DNA of 64,000 nucleotides from Lutjanus erythropterus (lineage: Eukaryota > Chordata > Actinopteri > Lutjaniformes > Lutjanidae): NCBI GenBank assembly GCA_020091685.1, contig CM034603.1, positions 22,562,595 through 22,626,594 of the forward strand, read 5' to 3'. Positions 11,507-21,296 of this stretch are shown one piece after another (the stretch's first letter is position 1; the number at the start of each line of letters is the position of its first letter). The position numbers and the translations under genes are program-made. The notes beneath the pieces were generated by a model. That model was not told where the DNA came from. It saw only the letters and a program-made list of their open reading frames with translations, and made no database searches.

Positions 11507-11734
11507 ACAGGGATATAAAAAGTGAAGGAAAAGAGAAACAAAACGCCATTTAGACTCAATAGCAGCAGAGAGCGAGCGGATGGGAGGGGCGGGACGAGTG
11601 CAGCTACCAATTAGAGTAAAATCTCAACAGCTGGAGGCAACAGCAGAGAGAGAAAAGTGAATCAGTTATGGTGGTAAAGGCACTCTTCTTAGACAAGAAT
11701 CAAACCTGTTTCTATTGTGCTTATGGAGTGCTGG

Positions 11735-11759
11735 CACACACACACACACACACACACAC
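11735..11759. repeat. (CA)n microsatellite
   Basis: Uninterrupted CA run of 25 bases. Confidence 0.95.
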
Positions 11760-11899
11760 GGATATAGACACACTCCGGCAGGTTGAGTGCTGCAGGGCAG
11801 AGTCGATGGAGGAGGGCTTATTTGGAGCTGTTTGTCCAGCATGCACGTTTGACCAGTCATTAGAGCGAGCTGAGGTGAGGAGCGAGCGCTGCTGAGGAC

Positions 11900-12327
11900 T
11901 AATGAAGACGAGGAGGAGGCAGGGGAGGAGAGAGTGGATATCGAAACAAGGGCAATTAGGGATTCCAGCGGTCAGCAGTCGTACTCCAGGTTGACAGCTC
12001 CCGCTGCTCCGACGCGCTGGTCTTAATTAGGCCAGAGTTTTCTGTGAGTACCTTGAAAAGACGACATGTTTGATGGAGGGCAATTATCTCCTTCAGAGAG
12101 AAAACCAGCATCTGGCCTAAAAAGAGACTAATGAAAATTCATCGATGGAGGTTGAGAGTGTTTTTTTTTTTTTTTTTTGGATAAGTGACACGGCTGATGA
12201 TGTCTTTCAGGGTGGGGGTGGAGGGTGGAAGGGTGGAAACAAGAGCTGATATCATCCAGAGCGTTTTGGTGGCTGAGCTCTGATCTTCAAAGCAAGCAGG
12301 AGCGTAAAGAGGGCTCTTCATTGGATA
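11900..12327. other. Unique-looking intronic block, possible regulatory element
   Basis: Balanced-composition sequence with homeodomain-type cores (CAATTAGGG at 11951, TTAATTAGG at 12022, GGCAATTATC at 12079) and no repeat signature. A run of 18 T (12161-12178) interrupts it. Conservation cannot be tested from the sequence alone. Confidence 0.35.
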
Positions 12328-12340
12328 TGTGTGTGTGTGT

Positions 12341-12385
<45 letters not shown>
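12328..12385. repeat. (TG)n microsatellite
   Basis: 58 bases of TG/GT with one TA interruption near 12344. It is complementary in sense to the CA run at 12520-12552. Confidence 0.95.
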
Positions 12386-12390
<5 letters not shown>

Positions 12391-12511
12391 GAGAAATTCA
12401 ACACAGACAGCGCTACAGAGAGAAGATTTAATGTGCGCATGTTTGTGATCAAAGTAAAAAAAGTGTACGGCCGTTGGAGAGGGATTCAACAGTTTAGAGG
12501 ACATCAAACCG

Positions 12512-12519
<8 letters not shown>

Positions 12520-12552
<33 letters not shown>
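12520..12552. repeat. (CA)n microsatellite
   Basis: About 33 bases of uninterrupted CA, 134 bases after the TG run. Confidence 0.95.
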
Positions 12553-12555
<3 letters not shown>

Positions 12556-13190
12556 GACGGAAATGCACAAAAGCATAATACATATGACTGCGTCCTACAA
12601 TCAACCAGAAAAATTCAGACACCGATTCCCAAATTCAAGCAGCAGATCAGAAGCCTGACATGAGTAAACCAGAGCTTCATGCTGGTTTTGTTCATTCATA
12701 AAAAAGGGGGCAGATAAAGAGGACTGTTGTAGCCTGAGCGGAGACAAAAACATTCATTTGGATAAAATATAATAATTATGTGTAAAAACAAAACTGCTGT
12801 GATGCAGTTGTCAATGGCAGCTCATAAAAACGTGATGGACAAATTGACATGTCTAAAGCAGCATATTAGAGAAAGTTCCCACAGACAAACTGATGACAGT
12901 GTTTTGACATTCATCCTGTAGAAAACAATGACACAAAATTTCCTCTCATAAAGTGACCTTTCTTTAAATGAGTCACATGTTTTCCTGCCAACTGAAATAA
13001 AGTCACACAAAAGATTAAAGCAATGTGTTATATACAGCAGTATATATTATTTTTAATGATAAAGTAGAATAACAAGTTATTAACAAGAATATAACTGTAA
13101 TATTACTGCAGTTACTATGTTAACTACAAAGAGCATTACATTCTTTTCTGAATTTGTGCCAAAGAGTGAATGAAACTGAAGTAATTTACA
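12553..13190. other. AT-rich intronic DNA, nothing recognised
   Basis: No supported gene or element. Confidence 0.45.
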
Positions 13191-13295
13191 GCTGGTGTCA
13201 AGAAATGAAATGTAACAGGGATCTCACTAATGGTTTGAACTATAAACCACCACAAAAAATCATAATTAAACCACTGTGCTCTGAACAGACACATT
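13191..13295. repeat. Repeat shared with 54783-54890
   Basis: GGTGTCAAGAAATGAAATGT and AACTATAAACCACCACAAAA match GGTGTCAAGAAATGTAACAG and AACTATAAACCAGCACAAAA at 54788-54846 in the same orientation. The element type is unknown. Confidence 0.55.
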
Positions 13296-14794
13296 ACAAA
13301 CAATAACAAAAAGTAGCATTTGCATTTTTTGGAGCATTTCAGAGCTGCTGTCTTTATTTTGACTGCAGTTTGTGCTTATTACATGAACTTTTACTGTGAG
13401 CTGAGAGAAGCAGAAAAAAGGACGGTTTTAGCTCCTATTCCTACGGTACTTTATGCTGTTGCGAGGTTCATTATTAGAAGGTCGATCAGCTTAATTTATG
13501 TGAATTATTCATGTTAAAATGCCCCTGGCTCGCGGCGGTCTTTCAGGGTGGTTAAACCAGATTAAAACAGGTGTTTTAAGGTAGTTTATTCACAGTAGAA
13601 AAAGTTTCACCATCACTGAGACTCTTTTCTGATTCACTTTGATCTATAAATTAGAATTGGCACACATGTCATTTACTCAGTTACAGCCTTAACCTGTTGT
13701 GTTCATAAATAATGTTTATAATATAAATTAATGACATCATTTATTTAATGGGGACTTCATGTTTTCCAGAACCTGGGGTGGATACGTCCCCTCCGTCTCC
13801 CAGGGATCTGCACCCAAGCTTGAAGCCTAAATAAATGCTTCAGGTTACTCTTATGCCCATGAGACACAGCTGAAACGTGAGCCTGCACGGAGCTGCAGAC
13901 ACGGTGTGGACCCTGATTGAAACATATTTTCACCCTAAGTGTTGCAGTATAGGTTCATTTGCAGGGATACCACTAATGCCCCTCCAATTACCCGCTAATT
14001 ATCCACTTGCATTTTAATAATGCCTAGTCGTACTTCTGCAGTCATTTGGTGAAAGCAACGTAAACGTGGTGTAACACATTACTCTTCACAGTATTAGGAG
14101 TAGTATTTACTGTATTCCTGTTCGAAAGGAACTTTCAACTTGCCAAACGATGTGAATATCATGTTGGTTGACAGCATGTTTTTCATTTGTGGTTTTCCTA
14201 CATGTATCAAATATCTTTCAGCTGAGGCAGTGAGATTACACAGGAGGGAAGATACAGAAGAGCGCTGAGAATCTGGCACGAACTGAGACTCCTCACCGGC
14301 AGAACCAGACCATTTGTTGTTTGTTAAAATATCTAAAACAACCTGTGGATGCATTTTCCTGACGAGCAGCCCTGCAGTAATTATGCAGCTAATGACTGTC
14401 CTCGGGAGAAAAACAACAGCTTTGACCATTTGTTCAAATCAAACAGCGGTTTATGTTCAGTAGCAAAAGATGAAAGCAGTGATCATCCAGCCACAAGATC
14501 TCTGAAGCTACAGTCACATTACACCTGTGAATATTCGCTCCGTCTCTAATTTGTTTTCATTGAAGCCCACACGAGAGACAAATTCAATCGCAAGTTTGCT
14601 GTTTCAGCTCAGGGAGACCCACAAACCAGAGTTCAAATTTGTTTCACTTTGATTGTGCAGATGTGCAGTAGAAACACTGATGCACTGAGTTTGGTGGAGT
14701 GGTATTATACAAAACAATGTGTGGTTACAATAATGGCTTCTCCATTTCCACGCAGCCAGCTGCAGAATCATTCTGGTACTGGAACAATCAATCA
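13296..14794. other. Intronic DNA, nothing recognised
   Basis: The 111-codon minus open frame at 14094-14429 has no familiar motif and no good splice framing; it is probably chance. Confidence 0.45.
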
Positions 14795-14885
14795 AATGTT
14801 GATTATTAACCAATTATTTAATTAATCACCAACTATTTTGACAATTGATTAATCAGTAGAAGAAAAGTCAAAATTCTCTGAAACC
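14795..14885. repeat. MITE family A fragment
   Basis: TTAATTAATCACCAACTATT, then TTGACAATTGATTAATCAG, matches the terminal part of the family seen at 32449-32727 and 8549-8863. Confidence 0.6.
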
Positions 14886-15058
14886 TCTCTCAAACCAAAC
14901 ACTGGCTCTAGATACAGGTAGAGTGTTTTTTGCATGTTTTACAGTTTGTTAGTTGTCCTACACCCGTCAAAGGAGAGGGTGAGGCAAGCTGTATTCAGTC
15001 AATTGCAATCTACAAGCTTACCAGTAGATGCCACTAAATTCTTCACACTAGTCCTTTC
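14885..15058. repeat. Family C repeat (GATGCCACTAAATTCT type)
   Basis: AACCAAACACTGGCTCTAG, AATTGCAATCTACAAGC and CAGTAGATGCCACTAAATTC, then CACACTAGTCC. Related pieces occur at 18560-18615, 19868-19974, 34904-35110, 48853-49000 and 50570-50814. I know it as a very common fish repeat whose full copies end AAATCCTACACACT. Confidence 0.65.
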
Positions 15059-16389
15059 AGAAATCAGCCAGAATAATCCAGTGCCAAGTAGGATCTAAAC
15101 TTCTCCAGTCAAACGATACCTGCGTTTCATCTTTTTTGTACCCAAATACACACAAGCAAGCAAGTTAGCTGCTCTGGCTAGTTAATAAACATCACAAACC
15201 GTTGGTGCAGATAAGCAGCTGGTTGTAGTAAACAAAACAGAGAAGATCCCCGTCTCTGGGCGTAACATTAACGTAGTGTTTTTCCTGCATGTTTCTATAA
15301 TGTGTGACCTGAGACAGTACATCACCAGCACCAGATTGTATTTATCTGCAGCTGCTCAGGTTTAGCCATCCTCACCAAAACTCAAGAAGAAGCCTAGTTT
15401 AGAAGCAAACATGATGTACAGGTTACATTTAGGGGGGAATATTTTTGTGCAATTTGACTCAGAATCTATTTTTGACTGAATGAATAGAAAAGGGGGCACA
15501 TTTTTCAGTCTTTTCTCTTTTGCTCCAGTTTCCTTGGCATATGAAATGAAACCTAGGTGACAATTAAATGGTCTGCAACCTTTTTATTTTTATTTTTAAA
15601 AAGAATCTAATAAAATCATAGACCGTAGTCTATCTCCTAAAAAATAACCACAAAGTTATACCATAATCCCTATGACACCATCTCAACAAAAGTTAACTAC
15701 AGTGCAGCAGTACATTTTATTTAACAGGTGTTGGTATTTTTGTGTCTACCCACACTGAATCCACAGTTTCATTTCTGGCTCACATTTGCACTGCCTCCCC
15801 AATCAAAAATGCCCTTGTATCCCAACACCAAACACCTCTGCAGCTCATGTGCAGCCTGCCTCTGCCCTGAAGGCAGGACTCCGTGTCATTAAACCTTAAC
15901 TCTCCTCACCACCTGCACGGAAAGGTGAAAAGAGGAACGCCACGTCTTGTTTCTTTTTCTGACTTTTCTCCCTGATAAAATGTGAACCTCCTCCTCCTCT
16001 TCTTCCTCACCTTGTCCGGTGTTGGTGAACCGGAGAGGAGAACACTTGCTGTGGGTTTCTATTAGTCTGAGTTGCTGGAGAGACCGAACCCAGGCAGCCC
16101 AACATGTCGAGCCAGTGGGAGTGTGGAGAGAATGGGGTTGCGCCTTGTTACAACACACACTCCTTTGCCTTAATTGGCTCCATATCAGCCTACTAGCCGC
16201 TGGTGCAGACTGTACAATGATGCAGCTATTGCTTGTCCCTATAACCTCCACCCAGATAGAGGAGGAGAGAGCTGCTGCTGCTGCAAGGACCACACAGACA
16301 CATCCCTGTAGGAATGATTGCCTTGGCATGAATACAAAAGATGAGGTGCAATTTACCAGGTCAAAGAATCGCTCCCTCTCCCCTCTTTT
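15059..16389. other. Intronic DNA, nothing recognised
   Basis: Mixed composition. Open frames at 15889-16399 on both strands overlap one another and show no coding signature. Confidence 0.45.
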
Positions 16390-16700
16390 TTTGCTCTAAA
16401 ATTGCAGCGGGAGGTGGCGAGCGGAGAAGACGGAGGAGGAAAAAGCCAGGAGGAAATGACAGAGGGACATTAGGAAGAGAGACGGAGGCAGAGAGATGTG
16501 AGAAAGACGAAGAGGGGGGGGAGGGAGGAGGGGCGGCGTGACAGACAGAGGCGGGCTGAGGAGGGGAGGAAAATGAAAGGCAATCTGATAGATGAAAAAG
16601 AGGAGCAAGAAAAAGGAGTGGCTGTCAGAGAAAGAAGCACTTTGGAGACCAAGAAATGTAGGGCAAGGCCTTCAGAGAGACACGGAGGGATTTCAGGGGC
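16390..16700. repeat. Purine-rich (GA/GGA) tract
   Basis: About 300 bp dominated by A and G on the plus strand (GGAGGAAAAAG, AGAGGGGGGGGAGGGAGGAG). Its R/E/G-rich plus frames and L/S/P-rich minus frames are composition artefacts. Confidence 0.75.
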
Positions 16701-17845
16701 ATCCTTTGATGAGGGGAAAGTTAGAAAGGCACACTCACTCGCCTCACAGCCGCTGCACAAGTTATGACATCTGATAAGGTCATTATGCGAGCGCAGAGCG
16801 GCAGCCTCGCAAACATCATTAAAACATCTGCAGGATTCCCCTGCTGCTCCCAGACACCTGAAGTCAATACTGCGTCTGAGGAGATCTCACATTTACAAGT
16901 GAGTTCATGGCCACCATCATCATCACAGTGTTTATTGATGTGTGGGGCTGATATGTTCCCATAATCCTCTCAATTCAGGAGCTGGGGCTGATGGGCATAG
17001 TTATCACCCAGCATGCGTAGTAAACAATGGGCTGAATCGATAACAAGAAGATGATCTTGTTAAGAGAAGTTTAGCGAGAGTAATGAACGTCTGAGCACAA
17101 GGTGTGTGCCGCTACTTCATGTTCTCATCACGTCCACCGCTGCACCGCAAAAGTCCCTTTTCTACACAAGATACAGTGAGTTGAAAATGAAACTGAAAGA
17201 TAAAAGGTGCAGTATAATCCTAGCGTGAAGCCGAATATATGCATGGGTAGGGACGGCGGGAGGAAATTTGAATATGGCACTCAGGCGAACTGTTAACCGT
17301 CAAACTTGAGATGACAAGTTTGTTGTGAACAAGGGCAAACAGGCAATTTTCACACCAACGCGAAAACTTCTTCTTTCAGTCTGGAGACTGGCTGTTAAAT
17401 CTTGGAGTGCGAGTGTAATAAATCCCGTCGAGCTTGATCCCAAAGGAGCAATTACTGTTGTGTTCTCACAACATAACAACAAGCCCAAGAAAAACAAAAA
17501 GAAGACATCAATAATACATCGCCGATACTACAGTCCCAGTGTGGGGGGAAAGCACTGCTTCCCTCTGAAACATCTCCAATACTAAATATTCTAGTTGGAG
17601 TGTGTCCATTATGTGCTGGAACACAGGATAATGAGAGACAGTAACCAAAAACGGTGCGTGTGTGCGCATGTGTGTGTGCATGTGTGTAAGTGTATAAAAC
17701 ACCAGCTGCCAGTGACAACACTCGTCAAGCCGTAAGAATCTCCTGGGAGGAGACAGATTTCACATTGGCAAGCAGGACACGTGAGTGCATCTTTCAATCT
17801 CTGCTTGTGTTTGAGTTTTTGATGTCATGTGCATGTATGTGTCGG
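16701..17845. other. Intronic DNA, possible regulatory block 16740-16960
   Basis: 16740-16960 is unique-looking and of balanced composition, with CTGATAAGGTCATTATGC and AACATCATTAAAAC. A variable GT/GC run is at 17655-17688. No gene is supported. Confidence 0.35.
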
Positions 17846-17970
17846 CAGTATATCAGTGGTAGAAAATAAATAATTACATGTATTCAAGTATTTTACTTAA
17901 GTACAGTTTAAAAATACTTGAGTTTTTCTGTTTGATGTAAATTTATATGTCTATTCCACTACATCTCAGC
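17846..17970. repeat. Family M repeat fragment
   Basis: ATCAGTGGTAGAAAATAAAT, CAAGTATTTTACTTAAGTAC and ATTCCACTACATCTCAGCAG match the CTTGAGTAAAAGT-type fish repeat at 3613-3795 and 48728-48852. Confidence 0.6.
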
Positions 17971-18000
17971 AGACTAGCAAACGGCAATGGTTTACTGGTT

Positions 18001-18005
<5 letters not shown>

Positions 18006-18037
<32 letters not shown>
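18006..18037. repeat. Poly-A run (32 A)
   Basis: Uninterrupted. Upstream is the family M fragment, so this could be an expanded repeat tail rather than a processed-transcript tail; no gene-like sequence precedes it. Confidence 0.9.
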
Positions 18038-18038
<1 letters not shown>

Positions 18039-18754
18039 ACGTTAAGCTTATAATACACAACACACTGTTCGAGATTAAACCAGTGGTTTCTAAATTTTTT
18101 TGCTTCTGGCCCTTTTATAAAAAAGGTAGTGTCCAGTTGGGGCCATTTGTCAGGTTTCAGACATCAAGAAGTGTGTTTCCATCCATCAGCTATGTGCATT
18201 TACACTTAATAAATAAAGTGATTTTAAGCAACACAAATTCAGGAGAAAAACGCAAAAGACAAAAAAAGTTGGTGTTTAAGTAGTCCAGTATCACAAATGT
18301 GTGACTTGTGATACTGGGCTACATAAATGTAAGCTGACTTGACTTGGAGGGACCAGAATCCCCTGGTTCGCAAAAACTGGACTAAACTACCTGAACAAAG
18401 TCATAAAACTAGCTCCACCTCAACCAGCTACAAATGTAGAGGGCTGCTTAAACAGTGCATCAGTATTAATAATTAAATAATGTCATATAATAATATAAGT
18501 ACATCGCCTCACTGGCTGTAACACTCACTCAAAATGCATCAGCTGTATAGAGCCAGTTTTTTGTTTTGTCATTCTGGGCTACAATAGAAACGTGGCAGTG
18601 CAACATGGTGAGTACTGATGTCATGAGAAACAATATATCGGTACCAAGTCGATGCCAAAATCGTGACAGGACTCATTTTTCTGCAGTACTGTAGGTGCCG
18701 AGGATGCAATTCTTCCACGCCTGACAGGGTCTGCATATATGGCTACAAGTGTTC
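18038..18754. other. Intronic DNA with a family C fragment at 18560-18615
   Basis: TTCTGGGCTACAATAGAAAC, then GTGGCAGTGCAACATGG, belongs to the internal part of the repeat family seen whole in fish genomes and in pieces at 34904-35110. The rest is unassigned. Confidence 0.5.
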
Positions 18755-18937
18755 TAGTCTGATGGTAAAAGCTAAAGAAACAAGACAGTCCTCTGCAGCG
18801 GCTGCTGGTTCGACTCCTGCCTGCGGCCCTTTGCTGCGTGTCATCCCCTCTCTCTTCACCCCCCTTTCCTGTCTACTCTTCAGCTGTCCTATCAAATAAA
18901 GGCAATAAAAGCCCAAAAACATTACTTTAAAAAAAGA
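18755..18937 (+). mobile_element. tRNA-derived SINE, 5' part eroded
   Basis: A clear B box GGTTCGACTCC (18810-18820) is followed by CTGCGGCCCTTTGCTGCGTG, a C/T-rich stretch, and the tail AAATAAAGGCAATAAAAGCC with a final A run. The A-box end is too eroded to define. The tail resembles the one at 5831-5860 (minus), so both probably belong to one SINE family. Confidence 0.75.
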
Positions 18938-19867
18938 AACAAAACAACAACAACATGTGTAAAACAGGGACAAGTGTAACTACGGTGACAGCTCCCCCTC
19001 AACGCATCACAAAGAAAAACAGTAAACTGAGTCGTGTATGGAAGACTTTTGCATTTGAGGCAGATCATCCGGAATTATCAATAAATTTTCTCTAACCAGT
19101 TTGGAAACAGTGCTAATAAACTTTTCAGATGAAAGGCTGAAACACTTCCAACTTACTAACTCAAAGCATCTTAAAGACAGACAGATGGCGAGTGACTTTA
19201 AATTCATATTACCGTTAGCAGTGTATCCAAATTATCCTTGTTATCTTTATCCTGAAATAACATTACCATTATTTTTGTTTGAGACGGCTGCAGTGCTGTT
19301 TAACCAAGTATGTTCCACAAAGTTTGCAGTAACTAAAGACTACAGACTGCTTTATCTAGTTTCACATGTTGTAACCGTAGCTCATAGTAGAAGGCTACCA
19401 TCCTGGCTCTTTATCATTCGGTCTGTGTCATTTATCCTCAGAATATAACATTAATGATTTACATAAATACTTACGGACTGAGGTTCTGTCATATCTGTAA
19501 ATTTAAACTGCTGCTTGCATTCTGAGTTTAACTTGTAATTCAAAGTTCAGCAGCAGAAATAACTTCTACACAACATTACTTTCCATGCACGGCAACACGC
19601 TCGCCTGATTATGATTTGCATTATGCTCAGTAAATTTCCCCTTCAGTCCTTTGTCCTAGAAGCTCAGACAAGTTTTTATTACAGGTGGAAAAGAAAAATA
19701 ACAATGTCTAAATCTTATATTGTATTTTTACGATGGCATCAAATTGTATATTGAGAATCATGGAAATTCACTGTTATCAACTACTAAATTTCTGGTATTG
19801 TGGTGTCATCCCTCCATAGAAGCAGACTCACGCCTGCTGTTCTCAGTCTAAAGTAACAGTTTGAAAT
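18938..19867. other. Intronic DNA, nothing recognised
   Basis: AT-rich. The 115-codon plus frame at 19101-19448 has no recognisable motif. Confidence 0.45.
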
Positions 19868-19974
19868 TTTAAGGTGATTATACACTAATGAAAACATACT
19901 TATGAATATTACATTCAATTTCTGCCATACTCTGCTAATAAACCCCCATAAATCTTACACACTGGTCTTTTAAG
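19868..19974. repeat. Family C repeat fragment
   Basis: AAGGTGATTATACACTAATG, AAACATACTTATGAATATTA and CATAAATCTTACACACTGGT form the terminal third of the family. The end CACTGGTCTTTTAAG recurs at 50800-50814. Confidence 0.7.
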
Positions 19975-20582
19975 TAAAGCATCGCTGTATTTCTTCCAGA
20001 GTGTGAAAACTCAATGACTCATATTAATAACAATAACGCTGAGCTCTTCTGCATGAAAAAAAACCTAAATTCCCTGTGTGACCAAGTGGAACTTAGAGGA
20101 GAGCTTGTTTACGAGACACAGACTTTTAATAGGAAAACGTTAATGAAATGAATCACAATGCCAATGTTTATTGCCAAGGTAATGCCTATTCATTTACTTA
20201 ATGGACACACACCTGAGATGCAATAATAGCCAAACTGGTGATTAGGAACATGTAAATGAATGTGAGTTACAGGTTGATCTTCACAAAGAAAGAAAGAATT
20301 CTTTCCAGCAGCTCCGGAGCTGACTCACATCAGTAAATGGCTGTTTGGAGGCTTTTTTTTTTTTTTTTTTTTTGGTCCCATTTTTTCACCAAGGTGATGA
20401 GGCTCATTAGTCTAATCCTGAGTGTATTCTGCCTACCAGGAATTCATAAAAACACAAACAATGCTAACAGCCTTCTGTCGGGGAGCTGCTCCCACACCGT
20501 TTTATCCCTTAATGAGCCCTGATCAGCATTTTTTCACTTTACTGCACACTAAAGGAAAAAAAAGTGAGCATCACACAGCCAC
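19975..20582. other. Intronic DNA, nothing recognised
   Basis: Contains a 21-base T run (20353-20373); otherwise unassigned. Confidence 0.45.
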
Positions 20583-20745
20583 AGTGGTGAAGGAAGAAAA
20601 TACTCAGATCCTCACTGCAGTTAAAACTTACTGTCACTAAAATGTACTGGAAGAATCAAAGTAACTAAGTATTCATTTTGCTGAAAATGTCCCCATTGTC
20701 AGTACTGATACATCAGTGTGTAAGCAGTATTTTACAGCTGTTTCT
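20583..20745. repeat. Family M repeat fragment
   Basis: AGTGGTGAAGGAAGAAAATA, CAAAGTAACTAAGTATTCAT and CAGTGTGTAAGCAGTATTTT match the CAGTGGTGGAAGAAGTATTC-type fish repeat as I know it. Confidence 0.55.
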
Positions 20746-20930
20746 ACTGAGGTGAAACTCAATACTTGACGTACCATAAGGGAGTTTAATCCAGCAGTTC
20801 CCAGCACTGGGTCGTCCCCTCCAATGAGTCACAAGATAAATTTCAGGAGTTGTCAGCGGATTAATAGTACAGTCTCTGTCCCAAAAAAGTAGGGATCCAG
20901 AATGCGATGATTTGCAAATTATTTTTGACC

Positions 20931-21296
20931 TACAGTACCAGTCAGAAGTTTGAACACATTTTCTCATTCAGTGTTTTTTCTCTATTTTTATTTTTCTTCC
21001 TCATTGTAGATTAATACTGGAGAAATCAAAACTATGAAATATGGAATTATGTAGTAAGCAAAAGATGTGAAAACTAGGCAAAATGTTTTAAATCTTAGAT
21101 TCTTAAAAAGTAAAAAGGCTCTTGCACACTGTCCTCTGATATTTTGTTTTTGATATTTTATTCTTCAAAGCCACCGAGCCACCTTTTGCTTTGATAACCG
21201 TTTTACACACTGTTGGTCTAATCTGAACCATTTCTTGTAAAAGTAAAGACAAAACATTAAATGAGAAGTGTGTCAAAACTTTCGACTGGTACTGTA
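20931..21296. mobile_element. Non-autonomous Tc1/mariner-type element
   Basis: The terminal inverted repeats are TACAGTACCAGTCAGAAGTT (from 20931) and its counterpart ending AAACTTTCGACTGGTACTGTA (to 21296); 13 outer bases are identical and the next stretch is near-identical. Both ends carry the TA expected of a Tc1/mariner target. At 366 bp it is too short for a transposase (about 340 codons). A minus-strand stretch reading CKTVIKAKGG resembles the C-terminal end of Tc1-like transposases, so this looks like an internally deleted copy. Confidence 0.85.

Noticed and set aside
12139-12663. Open frames of 110-145 codons on both strands
   Set aside because: They are dominated by TH/CV repeats from the TG and CA microsatellites.
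14094-14429. 111-codon minus-strand frame as a possible further st6galnac5 exon
   Set aside because: It shows no sialylmotif residues and no resemblance to the catalytic domain.
15889-16399. Overlapping open frames of 126-146 codons on opposite strands
   Set aside because: Mutually antisense, no motif, and next to a low-complexity tract; probably chance.
18006-18037. 32-A run as the tail of a processed pseudogene
   Set aside because: No gene-like sequence or polyadenylation-signal context precedes it; the neighbouring sequence is a DNA-repeat fragment.
18810-18820. Pol III B box suggesting a tRNA gene
   Set aside because: No cloverleaf can be drawn around it; the surrounding sequence is a SINE body with a repeat tail.
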